Origin: Nereida ignava
Lineage (GTDB): Bacteria; Pseudomonadota; Alphaproteobacteria; Rhodobacterales; Rhodobacteraceae
Assembly: GCF_001049735.1 (NCBI RefSeq)
Contig: NZ_CVPC01000015.1
Location: 1-41,813, forward strand
Direction of reading: 5' to 3'
Length of the DNA stretch: 41,813 nucleotides
The translations under genes were made by a program, and so were the position numbers. Positions 1-7,936 of the stretch are shown one piece after another (the stretch's first letter is position 1; the number at the start of each line of letters is the position of its first letter). The notes under the pieces were generated by a model. It saw only the letters and a program-made list of their open reading frames with translations. It did no database searches and was not told the DNA's origin.

Positions 1-105
1 GAACACGTGCACCAAAGCCAGGAAGGTTCCGTGACATTGCGAGACGCTGCTTATGAAATTGCCATCAAGCGTATTTCGGGAGCGTATCAAGCGATTGGCC
101 TCTAA
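1..105 (+). CDS. C-terminal end of a Glu/Leu/Phe/Val dehydrogenase-like protein (5' cut by window)
   Basis: The first frame is open from base 1 to a TAA at 103-105 and gives 34 residues containing the block TLRDAAYEIAIKRI. A helix of this form (x-LR-x-AAY-x-IAI-x-RI) near the C-terminus is familiar from the NAD(P)-dependent glutamate/leucine/valine dehydrogenase family, which deaminates amino acids to 2-oxo acids. The Rossmann domain and catalytic lysine lie outside the window, so the family call rests on one helix only. The 121 bases after the stop, before the convergent integrase end at 227, hold nothing I recognise. The gene looks like chromosomal DNA at the left border of the accreted mobile DNA. 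Confidence 0.45.
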   Translation, partial: EHVHQSQEGSVTLRDAAYEIAIKRISGAYQAIGL

Positions 106-226
106 GTCTGATGAAATCAAACCAGACATTGGCGCGGCTGCAGCGAGCGACAGTAAAGTCCCGCACAGCGGACCTCTATCCAAACCGCAGCGAACTACCG
201 CTTTCCGCCCAAGATGTAGCCCTTAG

Positions 227-1468
227 CTACTCGCTGGTTTCTGTATGTGCATCAAACTCATCCCGCGATAGCTCATACCGCTTGCCCGTGAGCATGTCCT
301 TCTTCAAGCGCGGCGTGAGATGACTGTAGTGCCTCTCGATCATGCCAATCGACGTGCCCATCTGCACAGCCAGCGCATGTATGTCCATCCCGTCGTTGAG
401 CAGGGCAAAGGTCGCGTAGGTGTGACGCAGGCTATACAGCGTCCTGTTCTGCCCTGTGCGCGGGCATATTATTAGCCCCGTGTCTGTGAGGAACTTGCGG
501 AACGTCTGGTGGATGTTCTTGCTGACAGTGCCATCGGGCAATCTGAACACGGGCAGATCGACACGCTGTTTAAGTAAATCTTCGAATGGGATATGCCTAA
601 TGTCCTCTGATCGCTCATGGATGCGCTTGAGGTAGTTAATTGTGCCCGACCTGCAGATGATGTCCCTGCGCCCAGTCTTGCCTGACACGCTCATTTCTAG
701 ATACTGCAGGTCTTTCTCCTCAAACAGGGTCACATGCTTCCACTTGAGGTTCAGCGCCTCTGTGCCGTGCCTCATGCCCGTATTGGCCATGATCAACACA
801 TAGTCCCGCATTAGGTGCCGCATATCCGTGGGTTTGCCTGCCTTGCCTGCGTTGATCCAGCTGGGCAGCTTGCGGATGAGCGTGGCGTATTCTTCGCGGG
901 TGAAGTCTGGGCGGCGTTCGCTCTTCTCACCACGGTTTACCAGCAGTGGCACATTCTTGTGCGCGATAAAGCCCCGCGCGACCGCTTCTTCAAACACTCG
1001 GTTCATGGCTGAGTTATGTGTGTTTAGCGTTGAGGCCTTTGGCTCACGACCCATCTTAGCCCGCCGCCACTCGTAGAACTGTTGCACCTTCTCATAATCA
1101 ATGGTGGTCACAAACTGTGCCCCAAAGAAGGGGATCAGGTAACGCTCAATACACACGATGTAGTCTGCAAACACTTTACGCCCCAAGCCTGCATCCAGCT
1201 GCTTGCGCATATCGGCAATCGCCAGCTTAGCAACATCAGAGAACTTCTTGGTAACAACAGGCAGATCGTTCTTATGGCGGAATTTATACTCAAGGAACGT
1301 GTCTCGGGCATACTCCTTGGCCTCAGCCAAATCGCGCTTTCCGGTACTGATGCGAATAGTGTGCCCATCAATCACAAAGGCTGCTTGCCAGCGCTTGCTG
1401 CGCTCACGCCGATACACCCGCACCTCGCCGTCCAGTATCAGATGTGTATCGTCACGCAGCTGCCGCAT
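227..1468 (-). CDS. Tyrosine recombinase / integrase (IntA), older copy
   Basis: This 413-residue protein is a phage/ICE-type tyrosine recombinase. Residues 1-60 resemble an N-terminal arm-binding region, about 75-175 a SAM-like core-binding domain, and about 190-390 the catalytic domain. Visible catalytic residues are Arg233 (in GMRHGTE), Lys264 (SGKTGRR), Arg348-His349 (YSLRHTYA) and nucleophile Tyr381 (RHYSH). The His of the usual HxxR box is Tyr345 here. The ATG at 1468 follows GAGGAG with six bases between. The protein is about 95% identical to IntB at 39274-40524. No tRNA gene lies near it inside the window, unlike IntB, so it appears to be the stranded integrase of an earlier related element. 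The reading frame is intact, so activity is possible. Confidence 0.9.
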   Translation of the reverse strand: MRQLRDDTHLILDGEVRVYRRERSKRWQAAFVIDGHTIRISTGKRDLAEAKEYARDTFLEYKFRHKNDLPVVTKKFSDVAKLAIADMRKQLDAGLGRKVFADYIVCIERYLIPFFGAQFVTTIDYEKVQQFYEWRRAKMGREPKASTLNTHNSAMNRVFEEAVARGFIAHKNVPLLVNRGEKSERRPDFTREEYATLIRKLPSWINAGKAGKPTDMRHLMRDYVLIMANTGMRHGTEALNLKWKHVTLFEEKDLQYLEMSVSGKTGRRDIICRSGTINYLKRIHERSEDIRHIPFEDLLKQRVDLPVFRLPDGTVSKNIHQTFRKFLTDTGLIICPRTGQNRTLYSLRHTYATFALLNDGMDIHALAVQMGTSIGMIERHYSHLTPRLKKDMLTGKRYELSRDEFDAHTETSE

Positions 1469-1531
1469 GTCATGCTCCTCACCACAACACTACGGCAGGG
1501 CGCACCAACAAGTCTACGGAAGTGTGTGTTT
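283..1531. repeat. 1249-bp direct repeat, copy A (integrase and its upstream region)
   Basis: This stretch aligns without gaps to 39339-40587. It covers nearly all of the integrase gene plus about 60 bases upstream, including the shared segment GCACCAACAAGTCTAC and the block AGTGTGTGTT. Similarity stops abruptly at both ends: on the left where the two integrase C-termini diverge, on the right after GTGTGTGTT. Copy A runs into a GC-rich stretch rich in GTTCGCTGCG at about 1535-1620. Same-orientation repeats of this size could recombine and delete or amplify the 39 kb between them. Confidence 0.85.
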
Positions 1532-1692
1532 AGGGGCGGACGTTCGCTGCGTTCTGCATTAAGGTCTGCTACGCGGACAGAGCGCCAGTTCGCTGCGCTT
1601 GCTCGAACGGCCGCTATGGGGTGAATCTAAATTCAAACAGCAAAGCGCCCGATGGGTTGCACCGGGCACTTCTTTCTCAATTCACCTCGAGA

Positions 1693-2412
1693 CTACTTAG
1701 TAGCGAGGATGTCGAAATTGTGGACGTTTGCCAACACACCATCGTCCCATCCGCCAGAGACCAATTCTGGAGCCTTTTCATTCAGGAGTCCAGCTACTTG
1801 TCCGGCAAAGTGCGCTTCGCGGCCAGAGTTGTCGGCAAAGATGTCGAAGATGGCAAAGTTGTTCTCGTCAATCTGCAGCGCCGCCCAGAACAATGTCTTG
1901 GGTTCGGTATCTGCGACGATGGGGCCGGCGGCGGTCAGCAAGGCTGCCAATTCGGGGCCTTTACCTGGAGCAGCTTCGAGCTTGATGTAAGTTGCGGTCG
2001 TTGCCGTGTAGAGATCAACCGGCGCCTTTACCGACAGGACATCGGAGTTGTTGATATTCGCGACAACACCGTCGTCCCATCCTCCGTCGACCAGCGCGTC
2101 CGCGTTTTGGTTCAAAGCCGCAGCAACCGCTCCTGAGAAATGAGCGTCGCGTGCTTCTTCATCTGCGAAGATGTCAAAGATTGCGAGCGTATCGTCGGCT
2201 TGCAGAGCAAACCAAAGTACGGTGCCCGGCTCTGTTTCTCGCACGATAGGTGCGGCACCAGCCAGAAACTCCGCGAAGGCTCCGGTCTGGCCTTCGGCGG
2301 CGGGCATGGCAATGTAACTGGCAGTATGATTTTCCATTGGGTTGTCCTGTGCAGTTGCAGAAGTTGTGATCAGAGCCAGTGCGGCGAATGTCTGAAGGAC
2401 TTGCGTTTTCAT
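1693..2412 (-). CDS. Exported protein with two fused ABM-like (ferredoxin-like fold) domains
   Basis: The 239-residue product starts at the ATG at 2412, preceded by AGGAGA. Upstream in-frame codons lack a ribosome site. Residues 1-22 form a Sec signal peptide (Lys3, hydrophobic core, ATAQ cleavage region). Two homologous units follow, at about 29-128 and 137-238. Each carries a block of the form FAIFDIFAD-x3-R-x-AHF-x-G and ends with GGWDDGV-x-AN-x-D-[VI]-L. These resemble the antibiotic-biosynthesis-monooxygenase/Dabb superfamily, normally a single domain of about 100 residues that dimerises, so the tandem fusion would act as a built-in dimer in the periplasm. The substrate is unknown. A LysR gene is divergent and is the likely regulator. 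Confidence 0.7.
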   Translation of the reverse strand: MKTQVLQTFAALALITTSATAQDNPMENHTASYIAMPAAEGQTGAFAEFLAGAAPIVRETEPGTVLWFALQADDTLAIFDIFADEEARDAHFSGAVAAALNQNADALVDGGWDDGVVANINNSDVLSVKAPVDLYTATTATYIKLEAAPGKGPELAALLTAAGPIVADTEPKTLFWAALQIDENNFAIFDIFADNSGREAHFAGQVAGLLNEKAPELVSGGWDDGVLANVHNFDILATK

Positions 2413-2572
2413 GGTCGTCTCCTGGTTTGAAGTGCATCGTGGTTGGTTTCGATGCACTCTTGTCCCATGCCGGATGCGTCGGACTCCAATTCCGAAATTC
2501 TATTCTTTGATAGACATGGGCTATCGTAGTTGGTTTGATGGCCTGAACCGGGATGTGACGGAGAATGCGGCG
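2413..2572. promoter_or_regulatory. Divergent promoter region between the ABM-like gene and LysR
   Basis: This 160-base gap separates two divergent starts. LysR regulators usually bind T-N11-A dyads in such intergenic regions to control the divergent target and themselves. I can see the ribosome site of the minus-strand gene (GTCGTCTCCT, read in reverse), but I cannot single out a confident -35/-10 pair or operator. Confidence 0.4.
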
Positions 2573-3445
2573 ATGGAAATGAACCAGATCAGGTATTTTC
2601 TCGCTGTCTGCGAGCACCGAAACTTTACCCACGCAGCCAGTGCCGCCAATGTCTCCCAACCTTCCTTGACGACTGCGATCAAGAAACTTGAAGACGAGCT
2701 TGGAGGCGACCTGTTTGTCAGGGACCGTGCGGGATGCAGGCTTACCGCCCTCGGAAAACTCATGCAGCCAAGGTTGCGGAAGGTTCACGATGAGACGCGA
2801 CTGGCTAAGGCAGAAGCGATCCGTCATATGCGCTTGGAGCGGGTTCCAATCTCTGTCGGTGTCGGTGAAACGATTGGCCACAACAGGATTTCGGCAGCTA
2901 TGGAGCGTACTCGTACGCGATTGCCGCAAGCCGAAATCGAATTGATCGTTGCGTCATCCTCCGAGCTTCTTGCCGGGTTGCGGGATGGTGAGTTTGACGT
3001 TGTCGTCAGCGCAGAGAAGGTCGGTGAAGACCTCTATCGCATAGACCGTCTCTATGAAGAGGACTACAAGGTCGTGGTGTCAAAGTCGCACCCGTTGTCT
3101 GAACTAAATACGATTTCTCTGTCGACTCTTGCGAAAACTGACATGCTTGACCGACTAAATTGCGAAATGCGGGATGCTTTGTTTGGGACCTGCGCGGATC
3201 AGGGTCACGAACTCTACGCGGCCTATCGGTCAAATCGCGTGGATTGGCTGGTTGAGCTTGCTCGGCAAGGGTTAGGTGCGGTGATCCTGCCAGCCACCGC
3301 TATTCCTTCGGACATTGGCCTGGTGTCGAAACCCATCGATGGCCTTGAAATATCAAGAACTGTTGTGGCTCTTCGATATCGGCACCAAACGACGAGACCA
3401 GAGACAAATGATCTGATCCGTGAGATGACGCGCACGCCGGCGTAG
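2573..3445 (+). CDS. LysR-family transcriptional regulator
   Basis: This protein of about 290 residues has the classic LysR N-terminal winged helix-turn-helix (MNQIRYFLAVCEHRNFTHAA, then VSQPSLTTAIKKLEDELGG) and a periplasmic-binding-protein-like effector domain from about residue 90. The frame is open back to 2411, but only the ATG at 2573 (or 2579) places the HTH at the N-terminus as in the family. It is divergent from the exported ABM-like gene and probably regulates it. The C-terminal 55 residues resemble the remnant at 15328-15488, and the same kind of palindromic repeat follows both stops. The effector is unknown. Confidence 0.88.
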   Translation: MEMNQIRYFLAVCEHRNFTHAASAANVSQPSLTTAIKKLEDELGGDLFVRDRAGCRLTALGKLMQPRLRKVHDETRLAKAEAIRHMRLERVPISVGVGETIGHNRISAAMERTRTRLPQAEIELIVASSSELLAGLRDGEFDVVVSAEKVGEDLYRIDRLYEEDYKVVVSKSHPLSELNTISLSTLAKTDMLDRLNCEMRDALFGTCADQGHELYAAYRSNRVDWLVELARQGLGAVILPATAIPSDIGLVSKPIDGLEISRTVVALRYRHQTTRPETNDLIREMTRTPA

Positions 3446-3456
3446 TGAGGTCGGTA

Positions 3457-3545
3457 ACCGACATTCGCCCATCGTGCAGCATTCGTCACTATGGGCTCGG
3501 AGCTGCCTTTCGCGGCGCCTTGCGCGAAAGGCAGCGTAGCAGACC
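3457..3545. repeat. Dispersed palindromic intergenic repeat, copy 1
   Basis: The segment is related to 15499-15581; both share CGTGCAGCAT, a GTGGGCTCG-like block and a TTCGC-rich palindrome. Here the core is a perfect 13-bp hairpin, GCTGCCTTTCGCG at 3502-3514 and CGCGAAAGGCAGC at 3523-3535, with an 8-base loop. It lies between converging genes (LysR stop 3445, ridA stop 3670). It may act as a bidirectional terminator although no T-run follows. I recall similar sequence between genes in roseobacter genomes. Confidence 0.65.
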
Positions 3546-3669
3546 TCCCGGGATTTCGCTGTCACAACGTTCTCTGAACGACCGTGCCTGTAGAACAGCC
3601 AAGCGGGGACGGCTCGCACCAAGTTTTCGAAGTCGTTGACCGGATCGCTTTCGGAGGAGTAACTCGGAA

Positions 3670-4014
3670 TTAACGAATTGCCGAAACCACGACCTCAATC
3701 AGCACGTCCTTGCCGAGTTCGGCCACGCCGATGGTGGCACGCGTCGGTAGGTCACCGGCATCTAGCCATTCGAGCCACGCCTCGTTCATGCCTTCCTTCT
3801 GTTCGAAATCAGTAATGTAGAGCATGGCTGTCACAAGGCGGTCCTTGGATGAACCAACCTCGGCCAGCAGCTTGTCGATCTTGATGCAGATCTGTTGGGT
3901 CTGTCCCTTCATGTCCTGGCTCAAGTCATCTGCGACCAGACCGCCGAAATGCAGGATACCGCCTGCCTCGACAACACGGTGATTGATACGGGTGGGTATG
4001 TGGCGTTTTAGCAT
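3670..4014 (-). CDS. RidA family 2-iminoacid deaminase-like protein
   Basis: The 114-residue protein has the YjgF/RidA fold signature: an N-terminal RINHRVVEAGGILHFGGLVADD strand pair, the LLAEVGSSKDRLVTAMLYITD block, and the C-terminal LPTRATIGVAELGKDVLIEVVVSA with the conserved substrate-binding Arg. RidA proteins hydrolyse reactive imines and enamines produced by flavin- or PLP-dependent amino-acid enzymes, giving 2-oxo acids and ammonia. It is the last gene of the oxidase operon, 11 bases after the upstream stop. This context fits clearing the imine made by the two DadA-like oxidases. Its length equals the family norm. Confidence 0.88.
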   Translation of the reverse strand: MLKRHIPTRINHRVVEAGGILHFGGLVADDLSQDMKGQTQQICIKIDKLLAEVGSSKDRLVTAMLYITDFEQKEGMNEAWLEWLDAGDLPTRATIGVAELGKDVLIEVVVSAIR

Positions 4015-4025
4015 TTGCTATTCCT

Positions 4026-5159
4026 TCATGTTTGGGGCGCGTCAACAAAACGCGCAATGGAAAAGGGTTGAAGCGGCGCGTTACTGGCACCGGTGGCAAT
4101 GAGGTTGCCCATGATCTCTCCGACGCCCGGCCCCAGTTGAAAGCCGTGTGCGGAAAAGCCGAATGCATGGTAGAGGTTTTCATGCTGGGCAGATGGTCCG
4201 ATGACCGGAATATCGTCGGGCATCCGCCCCTCGACGCCGGACCAAGACCGAATGATCGTTGCATCGCGCATCGGCGGGAAGATGTCGATTGCGGTCTGGG
4301 CTGTTAGCATGAGTTCGGGAAATTTCATCTCCGATAGGTTCTTTGACTTATCCGCACGCCCTCTTCGACCGCCGCCAATAACCACCGTTCCGTTCGGCAT
4401 CTGCTTGAACGACAGTGGTCGGCCCGATGCGCCGACCACGGCATCGCAAAAATGCGGCAGGCGCCCGGTGACAATCATCATGGGGGCAATCGCCTCGACT
4501 GGGGCCGGTTCACCCAAAGACTGAGCAAGCTCTCCTGCCCACGCGCCGGCCGCGTTCAACAGCGAGGGGGCAGCGAACCGCAGCGCGTCTGTCTCGACCC
4601 GCCAATCGCTTCCGTCCTTTCGCACCTCTCTCGCGCGGGTATGCTCGAAAAAACGCACGCCCAGGGACTCGGCCTTGCGCTGAATGGCGAATACCGTCTG
4701 GTAGGGTTGGGCAAATCCGTCATCCAAACAAGCCAAACCGCCGACCACGTGATCCGCGACTGCGGGCAGATGCGTGCGCACCTCCGATCGATCCAGCAGC
4801 ACCTCATGGGTGAACCCCAGCTCGTTCAATTCGTTTCGGCGCGCCGCAAGCCGTGCAAGCTCGTCCTCGGTTTCGGCAACTATTATCTGCGGTGCGATCT
4901 GAAAGCCGCAGTCATCTTCGAGAAAATCGGCAATACTATACCACATCTCCATCGAGCGTTGCGAAATCGGCACCTCGGCGAAATGGCGGCCAAGGCGGCG
5001 CACCCCGCCCGCATTCACCCCCGAGGCATGACGTCCGACAGTGTCCTTTTCCAGCACAATCACCGACATCCCGCGCAAGGCGGCGTGGAGGGCGGCCGAG
5101 CAACCGTGGATGCCACCACCGATGACGATCAGATCGGCGCTGTGGTCCATCGCGCTCAT
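4026..5159 (-). CDS. DadA-like FAD-dependent amino-acid oxidase/dehydrogenase (second paralogue)
   Basis: The 377-residue flavoprotein belongs to the glycine/D-amino-acid oxidase (DAO) family. An FAD-binding GGGIHGCSAALHAALRG lies at residues 13-29, followed by the ribose-binding acidic VLEKD. The C-terminus has the family block HAFGFSAHGFQLGPGVGEIMGNLI. Such enzymes oxidise the C-N bond of secondary or D-amino acids at the cytoplasmic face. The ATG overlaps the preceding flavoprotein stop by four bases (ATGA). It is a diverged paralogue of the gene at 6815-7936, so one operon carries two oxidase subunits. Either they form one hetero-oligomer or they act on successive intermediates. The exact substrate cannot be read from the sequence. 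Confidence 0.85.
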   Translation of the reverse strand: MSAMDHSADLIVIGGGIHGCSAALHAALRGMSVIVLEKDTVGRHASGVNAGGVRRLGRHFAEVPISQRSMEMWYSIADFLEDDCGFQIAPQIIVAETEDELARLAARRNELNELGFTHEVLLDRSEVRTHLPAVADHVVGGLACLDDGFAQPYQTVFAIQRKAESLGVRFFEHTRAREVRKDGSDWRVETDALRFAAPSLLNAAGAWAGELAQSLGEPAPVEAIAPMMIVTGRLPHFCDAVVGASGRPLSFKQMPNGTVVIGGGRRGRADKSKNLSEMKFPELMLTAQTAIDIFPPMRDATIIRSWSGVEGRMPDDIPVIGPSAQHENLYHAFGFSAHGFQLGPGVGEIMGNLIATGASNAPLQPFSIARFVDAPQT

Positions 5160-6541
5160 CGGTTTTCGGGTCCGTCGGCGGCCGTGAATTGCGCAAGCTC
5201 CGACAGCGGGATCGGTTTCAGCGGCGGCCGAATGCGGTAATATCCGGTCGCCTCAGGCGTCTCGCCGCGTTGCTGGGCGATGATGGCACTGACAACCGGG
5301 CCGCAAACTCGGCCTTGGCACGGCCCCATCCCGGCCCGAAGATAGGATTTCACCTGGTTAGGGCCGGGCGCTCCCAGATCCACCGCTTGGCGAATTGCGC
5401 CCGCCGTCACCTCTTCACAGCGGCAGATAATCGTATCGTCAGCCGGCGCGGTGACATGCGGGGCGGGCGCATAAAGCGCTTCGAGAAAGGGGCGGACGGC
5501 CGCGTCACGGGCGCGCGCCGATTGCAGCACCTTCAGAAGGTTCGCATCGCCGCGTCCGTCGCACGCGGCAATGGCAAGTGCGATGATTTCGCCATGGAGC
5601 GCAGCGCTTCGCGCGCCGCCGATCCCCGCCCCATCGCCAGCGACGTAGACTCCTTTGACGGAGCTTTGCCCGCTGTCATCCGTCACCGGGCGGAAACACT
5701 GTTGCGAGGCATCCCAGACGTGATCACAGCGCAATAGCCGGGTAATCTGCTGGTTCGGCACGACCCCCTGATGCAGCGCGACGGTGGTCGCTTCGATCCC
5801 CTCGCTTCTGCCTTTACTGGTGAAACGGATCGCGCTGACGGAATCCTCTCCTTCAATCGCTAGGTTCTCTGCCCGCTCGACAATGCGCACCCCGGCGTTC
5901 CGCACCTTACGGATCAGCTGCCATCCTTTGGTCAGATAGCCAGGCGCGCGCAAGGCGGCAGGCAAATGCCGGAGGGCTGCGCGGTAATGCGCGCGTGGCG
6001 TCGTTTCGATCACCGCGCGAGGCGGTGCGCCCGCATCGACCAGTTGCGCAGCCACCAACCACAAAAGCGGTCCGGACCCGGCGATGACCGCGTCTTCCTG
6101 CACGACCCCCGACGACTTCATTAAGATCTGCAGCGCACCCGCTGTGGTTACGCCTGGCAAGGTCCACCCCGGCAGGGGCCACGGCCGCTCAACCGCTCCG
6201 GTGGCGACGATGATCCTTTTTGCAGCGATCTGCGACGACGCACCCGCGCGGCTGAAATCAATCACCCGGTCAGTCGAAATGTTCCAGACGAGCGCGCCGT
6301 CCATCCATGTCGCCTTAGAGGCGCGAAAGGCGTCGACGATGGCTCGGCCCTGGGCATAATCCGGCCCCAGAATATCGGTGCAGGCCTTACCGGCCGTCTC
6401 TATTGCACGATAGATTTGGCCGCCCGGCGACGGTTGTTCGTCCAACAGTATGGTGTCGTATCCCATCCTGGCGGCCGCCGTAGCCGCAGCCATTCCAGCC
6501 GGGCCGGCGCCGATCACAGCGATGTCACAGGTTTTTGTCAC
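5156..6541 (-). CDS. HcnB/OoxA-like FAD/NAD(P)-binding oxidoreductase with BFD-type 2Fe-2S domain
   Basis: I choose the GTG at 6541, which overlaps the TGA of the small iron-sulfur gene and follows GGAGGTG. The frame is open 22 codons further, but without a ribosome site. The 461-residue product has an FAD motif GAGPAG at residues 11-16, a second nucleotide-binding region with GDGAGIGG, and a C-terminal BFD-like domain with Cys373, Cys375, Cys408 and Cys413 (CRC ... CQGRVC) for a 2Fe-2S cluster. This architecture is that of the alpha subunit of octopine/nopaline oxidase, D-hydroxyproline dehydrogenase and hydrogen cyanide synthase. With the adjacent small Fe-S and DadA-like genes it makes a three-subunit dehydrogenase; the ABC importer argues for amino-acid or opine catabolism. 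Confidence 0.88.
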   Translation of the reverse strand: MTKTCDIAVIGAGPAGMAAATAAARMGYDTILLDEQPSPGGQIYRAIETAGKACTDILGPDYAQGRAIVDAFRASKATWMDGALVWNISTDRVIDFSRAGASSQIAAKRIIVATGAVERPWPLPGWTLPGVTTAGALQILMKSSGVVQEDAVIAGSGPLLWLVAAQLVDAGAPPRAVIETTPRAHYRAALRHLPAALRAPGYLTKGWQLIRKVRNAGVRIVERAENLAIEGEDSVSAIRFTSKGRSEGIEATTVALHQGVVPNQQITRLLRCDHVWDASQQCFRPVTDDSGQSSVKGVYVAGDGAGIGGARSAALHGEIIALAIAACDGRGDANLLKVLQSARARDAAVRPFLEALYAPAPHVTAPADDTIICRCEEVTAGAIRQAVDLGAPGPNQVKSYLRAGMGPCQGRVCGPVVSAIIAQQRGETPEATGYYRIRPPLKPIPLSELAQFTAADGPENR

Positions 6542-6831
6542 GGTTGCACCTCCACGCTGCCGCGCTGGCGGCGCACATCCAGCCCGTCCGCGGCTTTCGT
6601 CATGCAAGCTTGTCGGTTGGGAACCCCATCAACTTCGACTAAGCAGTCGAAGCAACTGCCCATCATGCAAAAGATGCCCCGCGGTTCACCGCTGACGACG
6701 CTGTCCCGCAAATGTCGGATACCGGCGGCGATCAGAGCTGCAGCGATGCTGTCGCCCGGTCGCGCTACGACGGTCTGGCCATCGAAGGTGAATTCGAACC
6801 TCTCGTCACCGGTTTCAATTCGTCTGACCAT
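6538..6831 (-). CDS. Small 2Fe-2S ferredoxin-like subunit (HcnA/OoxC-type)
   Basis: The 97-residue protein carries the Fer2_4 pattern with Cys55, Cys60, Cys63 and Cys76 (FCMMGSCFDC ... RQAC), as in the gamma subunit of opine oxidase and D-hydroxyproline dehydrogenase complexes. It would hand electrons from the DadA-like flavin to the HcnB-like subunit. The ATG at 6831 is chosen because AAGGAGG sits just upstream; an in-frame ATG at 6855 has no such site. The start lies inside the end of the upstream oxidase gene (stop 6815-6817), and its own stop overlaps the next GTG, so translation is coupled on both sides. Confidence 0.85.
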   Translation of the reverse strand: MVRRIETGDERFEFTFDGQTVVARPGDSIAAALIAAGIRHLRDSVVSGEPRGIFCMMGSCFDCLVEVDGVPNRQACMTKAADGLDVRRQRGSVEVQP

Positions 6832-7936
6832 GGAACCTCCTTGAGGAAAATGCACCCATGTCCGGAGTCAGCTCTCCGGCCGCGATCATCGGCGCTAGGG
6901 CCAGCGCATGCGCGCCCGCCAGCGTCACGCCGGAATGGCAGTTGAGAGAGAAGATCCCCGGATGGGTTTGCGATTGCTGATAGATTGGCGCACCGTCCGG
7001 CGTGAGAATCCGCACCGCGGCCCAGGACCGGATGATACGGAGATCGGCCAAGGCGGGAAAACAGCGGATAGCGTTGCGGGCGATCTGCGCCATCACTGGG
7101 GTTCCCGACCAGGTGGAATAACCGGTATCCTCGTGGCTGTCGCCCATCATCACGGTGCCGTCGGCGGTCTGGCGTAAGAGATGCGTAGGCATCGGCAACA
7201 GCGGCGCGGCACGTTCCGTGACCAGGATCTGTCCCTTTTCGGGGCGCAAAGGAATGTCGAGACCCAACTGCGGCGCAAGCCGACTGTTGCCATGACCTGC
7301 GGCTAGCACCACCTTCGCCCCCCGAAAGACGCCTTTTGGCGTCGTCACGCAATAACCTGAACCGTCGGGTTCGACCGCTTCGGCGCGCGCGTCGCTGGCA
7401 TAACGGCCGCCACGTTCAGCCAAGGCGGCATGCAGGCTCCTCAGCAGGGACAGTGGATTGGCGTGGCCGTCATGCTTACCATATGACCCTCCAACCACAT
7501 CCGGTCCGAGCCCCGGCACTAGCTTATCCAATTGCTTACGGTCCAGCATCTCAGCGCCGTAGCCGAGCGCCCCGTTGACGTTATGCATACGCGTGTTGAG
7601 AGCGCGCACATTCTCCATCTCGTCCTCGGAGAGGCAGAAATGCAGTCCGCCGGGCTTATGATAATCGGGCGAGATGCCGGAGTCTTCGGCAAGACAATCT
7701 GCGAATTCCGGCCAGAGATCGGCCGAGCGCCGTGTCCAACGGGCGTAATCATGCATTCCGCTTCCTTTGGACTGCACCCAGACCAAGCCGAAATTCCCGC
7801 GCGACGCCCGCAACGCAACATCACCTTCATCGAGCAGGATCACTTTTTCGCCCTGCCGCGCCAACCCCCAGGCCACGGCAGCGCCGACCAACCCCCCTCC
7901 GATGACGAGGGTATCTGCGGTATTCTGCGTGTTCAT
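6815..7936 (-). CDS. DadA-like FAD-dependent oxidoreductase (first paralogue)
   Basis: The 373-residue DAO-family flavoprotein has the FAD motif LVIGGGLVGAAVAWGLARQG at its N-terminus, then a VILLDEGD ribose-binding turn and the family's flavin-contacting C-terminal segment FSLNCHSGVTLAGAHALALAP. Its start overlaps the upstream permease stop as ATGA. Directly beside the small Fe-S and HcnB-like genes, it is the best candidate for the catalytic beta subunit of the complex. It differs clearly from the second paralogue at 4026-5159, for example RGNFGLVWVQSKG where the other has SGVNAGGVRRLGRH, which suggests different substrates or roles. Confidence 0.86.
   Translation of the reverse strand: MNTQNTADTLVIGGGLVGAAVAWGLARQGEKVILLDEGDVALRASRGNFGLVWVQSKGSGMHDYARWTRRSADLWPEFADCLAEDSGISPDYHKPGGLHFCLSEDEMENVRALNTRMHNVNGALGYGAEMLDRKQLDKLVPGLGPDVVGGSYGKHDGHANPLSLLRSLHAALAERGGRYASDARAEAVEPDGSGYCVTTPKGVFRGAKVVLAAGHGNSRLAPQLGLDIPLRPEKGQILVTERAAPLLPMPTHLLRQTADGTVMMGDSHEDTGYSTWSGTPVMAQIARNAIRCFPALADLRIIRSWAAVRILTPDGAPIYQQSQTHPGIFSLNCHSGVTLAGAHALALAPMIAAGELTPDMGAFSSRRFHGQTN

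Noticed and set aside
5189-5737. Long plus-strand frames opposite the flavoprotein genes (also 4452-5240)
   Set aside because: Both are antisense to well-supported oxidoreductases and rich in Arg/Ala, as expected from high-GC shadow frames.
5156-6831. Hydrogen cyanide synthase (hcnABC)
   Set aside because: Subunit architecture is shared with opine oxidase and D-hydroxyproline dehydrogenase; the importer, LysR, second DadA-like gene and RidA fit catabolism better, and no glycine specificity can be read.
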